Source: Lentisphaeria bacterium
GTDB lineage: Bacteria; Verrucomicrobiota; Lentisphaeria; Victivallales; Victivallaceae
Assembly (NCBI GenBank): GCA_017502435.1
Contig: JAFVUZ010000179.1
Location: 1 to 48,742, forward strand
Direction of reading: 5' to 3'
DNA length: 48,742 nucleotides
This document shows positions 42,229-48,742 of this stretch, in pieces (positions within the stretch are counted from its first letter, which is position 1; each line of letters opens with the position of its first letter). Both the position numbers and the translations under genes were made by a program. Below the pieces are notes generated by a model. The model saw nothing but the letters and a program-made list of their open reading frames with translations, did no database searches and was not told where the DNA came from.

Positions 42229-43462
42229 TGCGGGCAAATTCCATACAGCCGACTTCGGTTGCACCTTCCATCAGGCGGGCAAAGTCATAGGTGACGACTT
42301 TGGAGCTGATGGCTTTTTCGATGGCGGAAATAACCAGATCTGCGGCTTCAGTGAAGCCGATGTGACGCAGAAGCATTTCTCCGGAAAGTGCCAGACTGCA
42401 GGGATTGACTTTGTCCATGCCTGCATATTTGGGTGCTGTACCGTGGGTGGCTTCAAAAAGTGCATGGCCGGTCATGTAATTGATATTTGCACCGGGAGCG
42501 ATACCGATACCGCCGACACAGGCTGCCAGTGCATCGGAAACATAATCGCCGTTGAGGTTCATTGTGGCAATGACATCATATTCTGCGGGACGGGTGAGAA
42601 TCTGCTGCAGAAATGCGTCGCAGATGCAATCCTTGATAAGGATTTTGCCTTCGGGAGCAACTCCGCCGCATTCGTCGTATGAAACGCATTTGTCGCCGTA
42701 TTCACGTTTTGCGAGTTCATAACCCCAGTTTTTGAAGCCGCCTTCGGTGAACTTCATAATGTTGCCTTTGTGAACGAGAGTGACGCTTTTGCGGTTGTTG
42801 GCGATAGCGTATTCGATAGCGGCACGGACGAGACGTTCACTGCCTTCCTGCGAAACAGGTTTGACACCGATTGAAGAAGTTTCGGGGAAGCGGATTTTTT
42901 TGACGCCCATCTCTTTTTGCAGAAATTCAATGACTTTCTGTGCTTCGGGAGTGCCTGACATCCATTCGATACCTGCATAAATATCTTCGGTATTTTCACG
43001 GAAAACTACCATGTCAGTTTTTTCGGGCTGCTTGACAGGTGAGGGGACGCCTTTGAAATATTTGACTGGACGCAGACAGACATACAAATCCAAAGTCTGA
43101 CGCAGTGCAACGTTGATTGAACGGATACCGCCGCCGATGGGAGTGGTCAGAGGTCCTTTGATCGCAACGAGGTATTCATTGATTGCATCGCAGGTTTCCT
43201 GCGGGAGCCAGGTGTTTTCGCCGTAAACTTTGTTGGCTTTTTCGCCTGCATAAAGTTCCATCCAGCTGATTTGTTTTTTGCCGTTGTAAGCAATCCGGAC
43301 AGCTTCGTTCCAGATAAGCATTGATGCTTTGGTAATGTCAGGACCGATTCCGTCACCTTCAATAAATCCGATGATAGGATTGTCAGGAACAATCAATTTG
43401 CCGTCTTTGCCCATAGTGATTTTTTCACCCGCAGGCACCGTAATATACTGGTACTTCGCCAT
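42206..43462 (-). CDS. icd: NADP-dependent isocitrate dehydrogenase
   Basis: The 418-residue product matches the bacterial dimeric enzyme in length and motifs: [32 protein letters not shown] (substrate-binding Ser/Arg region), [16 protein letters not shown], and [15 protein letters not shown], where Lys-Tyr is the usual NADP-selective pair. It oxidatively decarboxylates isocitrate in the TCA cycle. AAGGAG lies just before the start. The upstream 950 bp hold a MITE-like element, so the promoter may lie within or beyond that element. The GNAT gene overlaps its 3' end. Confidence 0.97.
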   Translation of the reverse strand: MAKYQYITVPAGEKITMGKDGKLIVPDNPIIGFIEGDGIGPDITKASMLIWNEAVRIAYNGKKQISWMELYAGEKANKVYGENTWLPQETCDAINEYLVAIKGPLTTPIGGGIRSINVALRQTLDLYVCLRPVKYFKGVPSPVKQPEKTDMVVFRENTEDIYAGIEWMSGTPEAQKVIEFLQKEMGVKKIRFPETSSIGVKPVSQEGSERLVRAAIEYAIANNRKSVTLVHKGNIMKFTEGGFKNWGYELAKREYGDKCVSYDECGGVAPEGKILIKDCICDAFLQQILTRPAEYDVIATMNLNGDYVSDALAACVGGIGIAPGANINYMTGHALFEATHGTAPKYAGMDKVNPCSLALSGEMLLRHIGFTEAADLVISAIEKAISSKVVTYDFARLMEGATEVGCMEFARNVVKNMQ

Positions 43463-43490
43463 AAAAAACTCCTTTTGTTACAGCAGTGTA

Positions 43491-43776
43491 CTGAACGCTG
43501 ACTGATTTTTATTGCAAGGGGGCTGGCTGCGCCCCCCTGCACCCCCGCAGCCGGGTACGACCCGGTGCGATGTAACGCTGACGCGTGAGTGTCGGCGGCT
43601 GTGTGGTGCAAGCATTATTTCGGCGAAATGTTCGATTGCTCCTTCTTCTTTTTTGAAGGATGAGCAATCAAATCTTCCGCCGGACTTCGCCACATCAGGG
43701 GTATTGCCGTTCATTGCTGTTGCAATTCACTATCCCCCCGAACCCCCTCATTTTTTTATTATCAGTCAATGTTCAG
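43491..43776 (+). mobile_element. MITE-like element (286 bp) with terminal inverted repeats and flanking TA
   Basis: The ends are imperfect inverted repeats of about 34 bp: CTGAACGCTGACTGAT at the left (43491-43506) and, read on the minus strand from 43776, CTGAACATTGACTGAT, both continuing to a G5 run. TA dinucleotides flank both ends (43489-43490 and 43777-43778), as expected for IS630/Tc1-type insertion. Inside are a hairpin (43514-43540), the invariant CCGGGTACGACCCGG (43551-43565) and a large imperfect hairpin built on GATTGCTC/GAGCAATC (about 43640-43680). There is no coding sequence. It lies between icd and nagA, close to the icd start. Confidence 0.7.
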
Positions 43777-43907
43777 TATATAGCTTTTGTTTTTTGTAAA
43801 TTCTGAAAATAAGTGAGAGATACAAAGTTTTTATAATATAGCATGAAATATTTTTTTTTCCACAATGGTATTATCAAATAGTTGATAAATATATATAAAA
43901 TTTTTAA

Positions 43908-43957
43908 GGGGAGGGAAAACTTTTTTCTTGATTAAAAGAAAAAAGTTTTCCCTCCCC
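43908..43957. repeat. Perfect 22-bp inverted repeat (hairpin, 6-nt loop)
   Basis: The left arm 43908-43929 (GGGGAGGG followed by AAAAC and a T-rich run) is exactly complementary to the right arm 43936-43957, with loop GATTAA. It is not followed by a T-run in either direction as in a standard terminator. The surrounding 43779-44162 holds no gene I can recognise. Confidence 0.8.
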
Positions 43958-44162
43958 TGTCCCCACCTTTTCAAAAAAGAAAAAAGTACTTGTTCATATC
44001 TAATGCAGGCTCCGTCGTGTTTTACCCTGGTATGTAAGACTGTTTTCCGTTGGACTTCTCTATACCTCTGTCTCACCTCACTTTTTCTTTGCTTACACAA
44101 ATATTAAGAGAAAAGAATATTTATTAACCGTCACATATTCTGTTAAAACACATGACTACTAT

Positions 44163-44369
44163 ACAGCTTTCTTTGTCCTACTTTCTTTCACTTGGAAAGA
44201 AAACATTGGAGTAAAATGCTTCAGTTGTTCTATAAACAAGGAAACAGCTTTCTTTGTCCTGCTTTCTTTCACTTGGAAAGAAAACATTGAAGTAGAATGC
44301 TTCAGTTGTTCTATAAATAAGGAAACAGCTTTCTTTGTCCTACTTTCTTTCACTTCGAAAGAAAGTAGG
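44163..44369. repeat. 81-bp tandem repeat, about 2.5 units, with internal hairpins
   Basis: Units start at 44163, 44244 and 44325 with ACAGCTTTCTTTGTCCT and differ by a few substitutions. Each contains CTTTCTTTC-ACTTG-GAAAGAAA; in the last, partial unit this has become a perfect 13-bp hairpin (CCTACTTTCTTTC, 44339-44351, with GAAAGAAAGTAGG, 44357-44369). The array ends directly at the nagA promoter. An in-frame 27-residue reading on the minus strand exists because 81 is a multiple of 3, but it lacks any sign of being a gene. Confidence 0.85.
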
Positions 44370-44397
44370 TTGAATTTTTTATCTTTTGTGTTATAGT
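44370..44397 (+). promoter_or_regulatory. Candidate promoter of nagA
   Basis: TTGAAT (44370-44375), a 16-bp spacer and TATAGT (44392-44397) lie 21 bp before the nagA start. It begins immediately after the tandem-repeat hairpin. Confidence 0.55.
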
Positions 44398-44418
44398 ATG
44401 ATAAAAAAGGAGAGATTT

Positions 44419-45561
44419 ATGAAAATTTACGGTAATGTTGTTGCTCCGGAAAATGCCGGATATGGTTTTGTTGAATATGAAAACGGTAAAATAACTGCTG
44501 TTGAGATTGTTGAAGATGTGCGTTCTGAGGCAGATTGGATTCTGCCGGGGTTTATTGACGTGCATCTGCACGGGATGTTTGACGGCGAGGCAAGTGCTGA
44601 AAAAGTACATTTGATGGCACAGCATGAACCGTCAACAGGTGTCGTGCGTTTCTGTCCTGCATCGGCTTCTGAACCGCATGAAAATATTTCTGCATTTATC
44701 CGCAGGGTCCGTGAACTTGTTGAAAATCCCATGCCTGGCTGTGCTTTGATTCACGGCAGTCATCTTGAGGGGCCTTTTCTCGAATATGTTCACCGCGGCG
44801 GAATGAATGAAAATTATATCCGCAAACCCGATCCCGAAGAGACGGCTGAATGGCTCGAAGAGGGCGGCGGAACTGTTAAAATCATGACGATCGCTCCGGA
44901 ATTGCCGGATGCAGATAAAGTTATTGCCAAATTGATTGAAAACGGTGTTATTGCTTCAGCAGGGCACAGTGCGATGAATATTGAAGAACTGCAGCATTTT
45001 GTTGAAATCGGCGGCAGGGGAATCTGTCATTTGTACGATGCTCATGACGGACGTGAGGTTTACAACTGTGTTGTCCAGCCGTCAGCAGCGGATGCGATTC
45101 TGATGGATGACAGGTTGTTTGTTGAACTTATTCTTGACGGAGTTCATGTGCCGGAAATGCTGGTCAGACTTTCGATTCGAACTGCCGGGGCAAAAAGAAT
45201 TATCGGTATTACAGACAGTCTGCTCGGAGCAGGGGATCCTTACGGAGAGTATCCGATGCTGGATGCCGGACGTTCGTTCCATTTCAAAGATGGAGTTTTC
45301 CGTCTGGTTGAAGATGATGATGTCATTGTCGGTTCAGCGTTGACTATGAATGTTGTTTTTTATAACCTCTGTAATAAATTCGGTTGTAATCCGGTTGAAA
45401 GTGCATGGATGACTTCCGGAAATGCAGCAAGGTATCTTGGAATTGACAGTTTTACCGGCAGTCTTCAAAAGGGCTTGAATGCAGATATTGCAGTGCTTGG
45501 TTCCGATATGCTGACAGTCAAAAAGACAATTCTTAACGGAGACGTGATTTATGGCAATTAA
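44419..45561 (+). CDS. nagA: N-acetylglucosamine-6-phosphate deacetylase-like amidohydrolase
   Basis: The 380-residue enzyme has the NagA order of motifs: FIDVHLHG (H49, H51), HLEGPFL (metal ligand E117), ASAGHS (H183), a HL motif at 204-205, and ITDSL with the catalytic Asp. It would release acetate from GlcNAc-6-phosphate. Deviations are HLYDAHDG (204-211), where typical NagA has HLFNAM, and RFCPAS in place of a TLPT-like block, so the exact substrate may differ. The start at 44419 follows AAGGAGAG; an in-frame ATG at 44386 lies in the promoter. It overlaps the GNAT gene by 11 bp. No nagB is present here. Confidence 0.85.
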   Translation: MKIYGNVVAPENAGYGFVEYENGKITAVEIVEDVRSEADWILPGFIDVHLHGMFDGEASAEKVHLMAQHEPSTGVVRFCPASASEPHENISAFIRRVRELVENPMPGCALIHGSHLEGPFLEYVHRGGMNENYIRKPDPEETAEWLEEGGGTVKIMTIAPELPDADKVIAKLIENGVIASAGHSAMNIEELQHFVEIGGRGICHLYDAHDGREVYNCVVQPSAADAILMDDRLFVELILDGVHVPEMLVRLSIRTAGAKRIIGITDSLLGAGDPYGEYPMLDAGRSFHFKDGVFRLVEDDDVIVGSALTMNVVFYNLCNKFGCNPVESAWMTSGNAARYLGIDSFTGSLQKGLNADIAVLGSDMLTVKKTILNGDVIYGN

Positions 45562-46420
45562 GTTTGTTTTTGCCGGAGAAAAAACTGAATTGCAGAATGC
45601 TTCGATCAACGTGCTTGAGGAGTGTTTTGAAGAGTGGCGGATGTTTACTGCAAAATATGGTCGTAAATTCAGTTTTCAGGAGATTTCGTTTGCCGCACTC
45701 AATGAAGAAGATGAAGTTATTGCTCATGTCGGACTGATGCCGTTTGAAGTAAGTGACGGCAACGGGGGAGTTATTGCAATGGCTGGTGTTGCTTCGGTTG
45801 CAACCGGCATTGCTTACCGGAAACGCGGAATAGCGTCTCAACTCTGCAGCAATGCGGCGGCGTGGGCAAAGGAGAACGGATTTGACTGTCTGCCGCTTTA
45901 TACCGCTTTCAATCGTGTTTACGAAAGCTGTTCATGGCAGAATGTGCCAGCCTGCGGTGTCATTCTTGAAAATAAAAATGTTGTTCCATGCCAATTTAAA
46001 AAAGGCAGTGAGCTGACCGCTGAGGAACGTGAATTTATTATTGACTGCTACAATAAAATGCCGGATTTCAAAGGTAAAGTCAAGCGTCCGCTGGAATGGG
46101 CGTTCCACAGTTGGGAACGTGTGTTCAGAGATATATTTTTGACCTGGAATGTAACTTCCGGCGGTTATGCTGTTAAATTTGAAGACACTCTGGCAGAATT
46201 TTTTGCACTTGACGGCAATGCGGCAGATTTGTGCGGCGGAGCGGCAACGGCATTTTTGAGTCCTGATTGTCCGCAGCTTGAAAAACTGCTTGACGGCGGA
46301 TGGTGCAGAATTGCGGAAAATATGCCGCCTGAATGCTGGCATGGAGAAAATGTCATGCTCCGCAATGTAAGCCAAAAAAACTGTGACGGACTGTTTTTTT
46401 CACTGACAGATAAATTTTAA
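45551..46420 (+). CDS. GNAT-family N-acetyltransferase, two-domain (Eis-like) type
   Basis: The 289-residue product has an N-terminal GNAT domain: MAGVASVATGIAYRKRGIASQLCSNAAAWAKENGFDCLPLY includes the YRKRGIA acetyl-CoA loop (about 97-103). A second, less conserved half follows, as in Eis-like or tandem GNAT proteins. The acceptor is unknown. It starts inside the last codons of nagA (11-bp overlap), indicating coupled translation, so an amino sugar is a reasonable but unproven substrate. Confidence 0.82.
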   Translation: MAIKFVFAGEKTELQNASINVLEECFEEWRMFTAKYGRKFSFQEISFAALNEEDEVIAHVGLMPFEVSDGNGGVIAMAGVASVATGIAYRKRGIASQLCSNAAAWAKENGFDCLPLYTAFNRVYESCSWQNVPACGVILENKNVVPCQFKKGSELTAEEREFIIDCYNKMPDFKGKVKRPLEWAFHSWERVFRDIFLTWNVTSGGYAVKFEDTLAEFFALDGNAADLCGGAATAFLSPDCPQLEKLLDGGWCRIAENMPPECWHGENVMLRNVSQKNCDGLFFSLTDKF

Positions 46421-46468
46421 AATTGCAGGTTAGGCATTTTTTTTCTGAAAAAATGTATATTTTAAAAC

Positions 46469-46497
46469 TTGACAACCGGCATTTTTTATGATAATTT
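46469..46497 (+). promoter_or_regulatory. Candidate promoter of the prepilin-like gene
   Basis: A perfect -35 TTGACA (46469-46474) is followed after 17 bp by TAATTT (46492-46497), or after 15 bp by GATAAT (46490-46495). It is the best -35 in the window and lies about 55 bp before the start codon. Confidence 0.5.
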
Positions 46498-46550
46498 AAA
46501 GAGTGTGTAATTTGTTGTTTTGTTTTAAAGTTAAAATAAGGGAACCGGAG

Positions 46551-47294
46551 ATGAAAAAAATACATAATGCTTTCAGTTTTACATTGATTGAACTTTTGAT
46601 AGTTATTGCCATTATTGCAATCCTTGCAGGACTGCTGATGCCTGCTCTCAATAAAGCCCGTGAACGTGCAAGAGGTGTGGTCTGCCTCAATAATATGAAG
46701 CAGATTCATCTCGCTTTGAGCAAATACACCAGCGTCAGCCGCGATTATATGATGTCAACGACCAAAATGGGCGGCAGAACATGGTATGAATACATTATTG
46801 CTGCAGGTTATCTTAAAAAGAAAAAAAATGATGACGAAAAATCAAATCTGATGAGTTTCAAATGTCCCGCTGATAAAACTGCCATCGCCAAAAATAATCG
46901 TGACGGTCATTGCAGTTATGCTTACAACAGCTGGATAGGTTACTGGACTCCTGAAGGAACTCCGAATAATTACACCGATGCCCGCCGTCCGTGGCTTAAA
47001 ATCACCCGCCATAATCCCAAAACAAATGATACGATCCTGCTGACTGAAAAATGGAGCTGCTTCAAACCAAACAGTGAATCTGACTTGTATGAAACAGCCG
47101 ACCAGTTCAACTTTTTCTCCGATAAAAAATCACTCTCTCTCGGTGATAAAGGTGCTCACGGCAAAATGCTTAACAGCCTCTATGCCGACGGTCATGCCGC
47201 TCAAACTGATTATGTTTGGATGCTTAACGGCTATCCCGCTGTCTGGAACGTTCAATTCGGCGGAACTCTTGTCAAGGAAAAAAGCAATCATTGA
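46551..47294 (+). CDS. Type II secretion/prepilin-like protein with H-X9-DG tail
   Basis: The 247-residue product has a prepilin N-terminus: a short basic leader (KKIHNAFS), then [28 protein letters not shown] with Glu at +5. The residue before the cleavage site is Ser, not the usual Gly. The C-terminal part includes [13 protein letters not shown], an exact H-X9-DG motif as in the DUF1559-type pseudopilins greatly expanded in Planctomycetes and Lentisphaerae. [11 protein letters not shown] and [12 protein letters not shown] are typical of the Lentisphaerae group. The start at 46551 follows CCGGAG. It is probably an exported surface or matrix protein rather than a pilus subunit. Confidence 0.9.
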   Translation: MKKIHNAFSFTLIELLIVIAIIAILAGLLMPALNKARERARGVVCLNNMKQIHLALSKYTSVSRDYMMSTTKMGGRTWYEYIIAAGYLKKKKNDDEKSNLMSFKCPADKTAIAKNNRDGHCSYAYNSWIGYWTPEGTPNNYTDARRPWLKITRHNPKTNDTILLTEKWSCFKPNSESDLYETADQFNFFSDKKSLSLGDKGAHGKMLNSLYADGHAAQTDYVWMLNGYPAVWNVQFGGTLVKEKSNH

Positions 47295-47378
47295 TTTTTA
47301 ATTTATAGATTTTGTACAGAAAAAACTGTATCTGCATTATGCAGGCGTGCTCTTTGGCATTTCATGTGTAATAAAAAC

Positions 47379-47407
47379 TTGCAAAATGCTTATTGCGAGT
47401 GTATATT
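47379..47407 (+). promoter_or_regulatory. Candidate promoter of ribBA
   Basis: TTGCAA (47379-47384), a 17-bp spacer and TATATT (47402-47407) lie 42 bp before the ribBA start. Two small hairpins precede it (TACAG/CTGTA near 47315-47330 and CTGCAT/ATGCAG at 47331-47343). No FMN riboswitch is visible. Confidence 0.55.
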
Positions 47408-47448
47408 ATACAAATCGAAACAGATGTAAGTATAAAGGATTATTAAAT

Positions 47449-48645
47449 ATGGATTTTGAATTTGATAAAATAGAAGATGTTATTGCTGCTTTCCGCAATG
47501 GTGAAAAAGTAGTGGTAACTGATGATGAAAACCGTGAAAATGAGGGTGACGTTGTTGTTGCCGCTTCTTTTGCCACTCCGGAAGCAATCAATTTTATGGC
47601 CCAAAATGCCAGAGGTTTGATTTGTGTTCCGCTCGCAGAACCGATTGCTTCCAGACTCGGTTTGAAATCAAATGCATCCATGAGTGATCCTTACGGTACT
47701 GCTTTTACCCAGAGTGTTGATGCAAAAAACGGAACTACAACCGGAATTTCCGCTTTTGACCGTGCTCAAACAGTCAAAGAACTGCTTGACCCCGACAAAA
47801 CTTTGAATGATTTTATCACTCCGGGACATCTTTTTCCGCTCATTGCCAGACCCGGCGGCGTTCTCCGCCGTACCGGTCATACTGAAGCTGCAGTCGATCT
47901 TGCATCTCTTGCCGGCCTTGCTCCTGCCGGTGTGATTTGTGAAATTATGAATGAAGACGGCACAATGGCAAGAGTGCCGCAGCTTAATGAATTCCGCAAA
48001 AAACATAATCTCAAATGGTGTACCGTTGCAGACCTTATCGAATACCGCCGCCGTACAGAAAAACTTATTGAACGCGGTGCAACTGCCAATCTGCCTACCA
48101 AATACGGCGATTTCAAAATAACTGCTTACCGTTCAAAACTTGATAACAAAGAGCACGTTGCTCTCGTTTGCGGTGATGTCAATGGTAAGGAAAATGTAAT
48201 GGTTCGTGTTCACAGTGAATGCATGACCGGAGACGTTTTTGGTTCACTCCGCTGTGACTGCGGTCCGCAGCTGCATTCTGCCCTGCGTCAGATTTCTGAA
48301 AACGGTTGCGGTGTGCTGGTTTATCTCCGTCAGGAAGGCCGCGGAATCGGTATCTTCAACAAAATCGGAGCTTATAAACTTCAGGATAACGGATGCGATA
48401 CCGTTGATGCTAATGAAAAACTCGGATTCGCCGCCGACTTGCGGGATTACGGAATCGGGGCTCAAATCCTCAATGACCTCGGCGTTAAATCAATGCGTCT
48501 TTTGACCAATAACCCCCGCAAAATTATCGGTCTTGACGGTTTCGGACTCAAAGTAACAGAACGTGTCCCGCTGGTCATTGAACCTATCGACGAAAACGCT
48601 TTCTATCTTCAGACCAAAAAAGACCGCATGGGTCATTTGATTTGA
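47449..48645 (+). CDS. ribBA: Bifunctional 3,4-dihydroxy-2-butanone-4-phosphate synthase / GTP cyclohydrolase II
   Basis: The 398-residue fusion supplies both precursors of riboflavin. The RibB half has [10 protein letters not shown] (25-34), [10 protein letters not shown] and HTEAAVDLA. The RibA half has [22 protein letters not shown] (the three zinc cysteines) and [11 protein letters not shown] with TVDAN for GTP. Both active sites look complete. The start at 47449 follows AAAGGA; the frame extends upstream through the promoter. It appears monocistronic within the window, and the structured repeat begins 12 bp after its stop codon. Confidence 0.97.
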   Translation: MDFEFDKIEDVIAAFRNGEKVVVTDDENRENEGDVVVAASFATPEAINFMAQNARGLICVPLAEPIASRLGLKSNASMSDPYGTAFTQSVDAKNGTTTGISAFDRAQTVKELLDPDKTLNDFITPGHLFPLIARPGGVLRRTGHTEAAVDLASLAGLAPAGVICEIMNEDGTMARVPQLNEFRKKHNLKWCTVADLIEYRRRTEKLIERGATANLPTKYGDFKITAYRSKLDNKEHVALVCGDVNGKENVMVRVHSECMTGDVFGSLRCDCGPQLHSALRQISENGCGVLVYLRQEGRGIGIFNKIGAYKLQDNGCDTVDANEKLGFAADLRDYGIGAQILNDLGVKSMRLLTNNPRKIIGLDGFGLKVTERVPLVIEPIDENAFYLQTKKDRMGHLI

Positions 48646-48656
48646 GCTGATTTGTA

Positions 48657-48742
48657 AACGCAGACTGATTTTTTATTACAAGGGGGCTTACGCCGCCCCC
48701 TTGTATCCCCGGCGCCGGGTACGACCCGGAGCGATGTGACGC
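48657..48742 (+). repeat. Structured dispersed repeat / MITE-like element, copy 3 (cut by window end)
   Basis: It starts with AACGCAGACTGATTTTTT, matching the left terminal repeat of the 43491-43776 element. A perfect 10-bp hairpin follows (ACAAGGGGGC, 48678-48687, with GCCCCCTTGT, 48695-48704, 7-nt loop), then the invariant CCGGGTACGACCCGG (48715-48729). The rest lies beyond the window. Confidence 0.75.

Noticed and set aside
43491-43776. Integron attC site
   Set aside because: No RYYYAAC/GTTRRRY core pair at the ends and no integrase; TA-flanked inverted termini fit a MITE better.
44159-44353. Frame encoding a 27-residue repeat
   Set aside because: Arises because the 81-bp repeat unit is a multiple of three; no start signal, and the sequence is better explained by hairpin-bearing tandem DNA repeats.
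44163-44369. CRISPR array
   Set aside because: The whole 81-bp unit repeats, with no unique spacers and no cas genes nearby.
47295-47448. FMN riboswitch before ribBA
   Set aside because: None of the conserved FMN aptamer segments is visible in the short leader.

Overview
The window looks like a chromosomal segment of a Lentisphaerae/Victivallales-type bacterium of the PVC group. This is an inference from gene content: a short prepilin-like protein with an H-X9-DG tail, a tandem family of secreted Ntn hydrolases, tandem ceramidase-like proteins, orphan glycan-active enzymes, a small RRM protein, and moderately AT-rich DNA with very AT-rich spacers. No rRNA, tRNA, CRISPR array or intact insertion sequence was seen. 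Several promoters resemble TTGnAA-16/17-TATATT.

Left edge (1-5600): a fragment of a structured dispersed repeat, a terminator, an extended-SDR reductase, a large putative glycoside hydrolase, an EamA-type transporter, and a DeoR-type repressor gene that diverges from the main cluster.

Main cluster (5640-20831, + strand): behind a promoter with a perfect palindrome just downstream of its -10 box lie a class III aminotransferase, a GH28-like beta-helix protein, an UlaG-like metallo-beta-lactamase-fold protein, a Gfo/Idh/MocA oxidoreductase, three tandem ceramidase-like proteins, an FGGY kinase, an L-fucose-isomerase-like protein, a sialidase-like beta-propeller, a DHDPS/NAL-family aldolase and a PfkB kinase. 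None has an obvious signal peptide. Two internal terminator hairpins divide the cluster. A 13-bp copy of the oxidoreductase gene's 3' end lies before the third ceramidase-like gene and looks like a duplication scar. The set suggests cytoplasmic catabolism of an unusual, possibly N-acylated or amino, sugar, and is the best candidate here for an undescribed pathway. Two genes for exported proteins follow (an unknown protein and an S66 peptidase).

Housekeeping block (22550-33555): an RsuA/RluB-type pseudouridine synthase, rsmI, lysA, tsaB, a membrane-anchored unknown, proA, a GYF-like multi-pass membrane protein, an RdgC-like protein (- strand), a HydE-type radical SAM gene with a TTG start, and an N-acyl-D-amino-acid deacylase-like gene.

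C45-type array (33769-40950, - strand): four tandem secreted Ntn-hydrolase-like genes, each with Cys at the predicted mature N-terminus. They are followed by a helical-barrel protein gene, a fossil 3' tail of a fifth array member, and a PHP-domain gene broken by a frameshift.

Right part (41101-48742): an RRM protein gene with a roughly 150-nt palindrome-rich leader, a GNAT gene overlapping icd, a 286-bp MITE-like element with terminal inverted repeats and flanking TA, a long perfect hairpin, an 81-bp tandem repeat, nagA with an overlapping GNAT gene, a prepilin-like gene, ribBA, and a third copy of the structured repeat cut by the window end.
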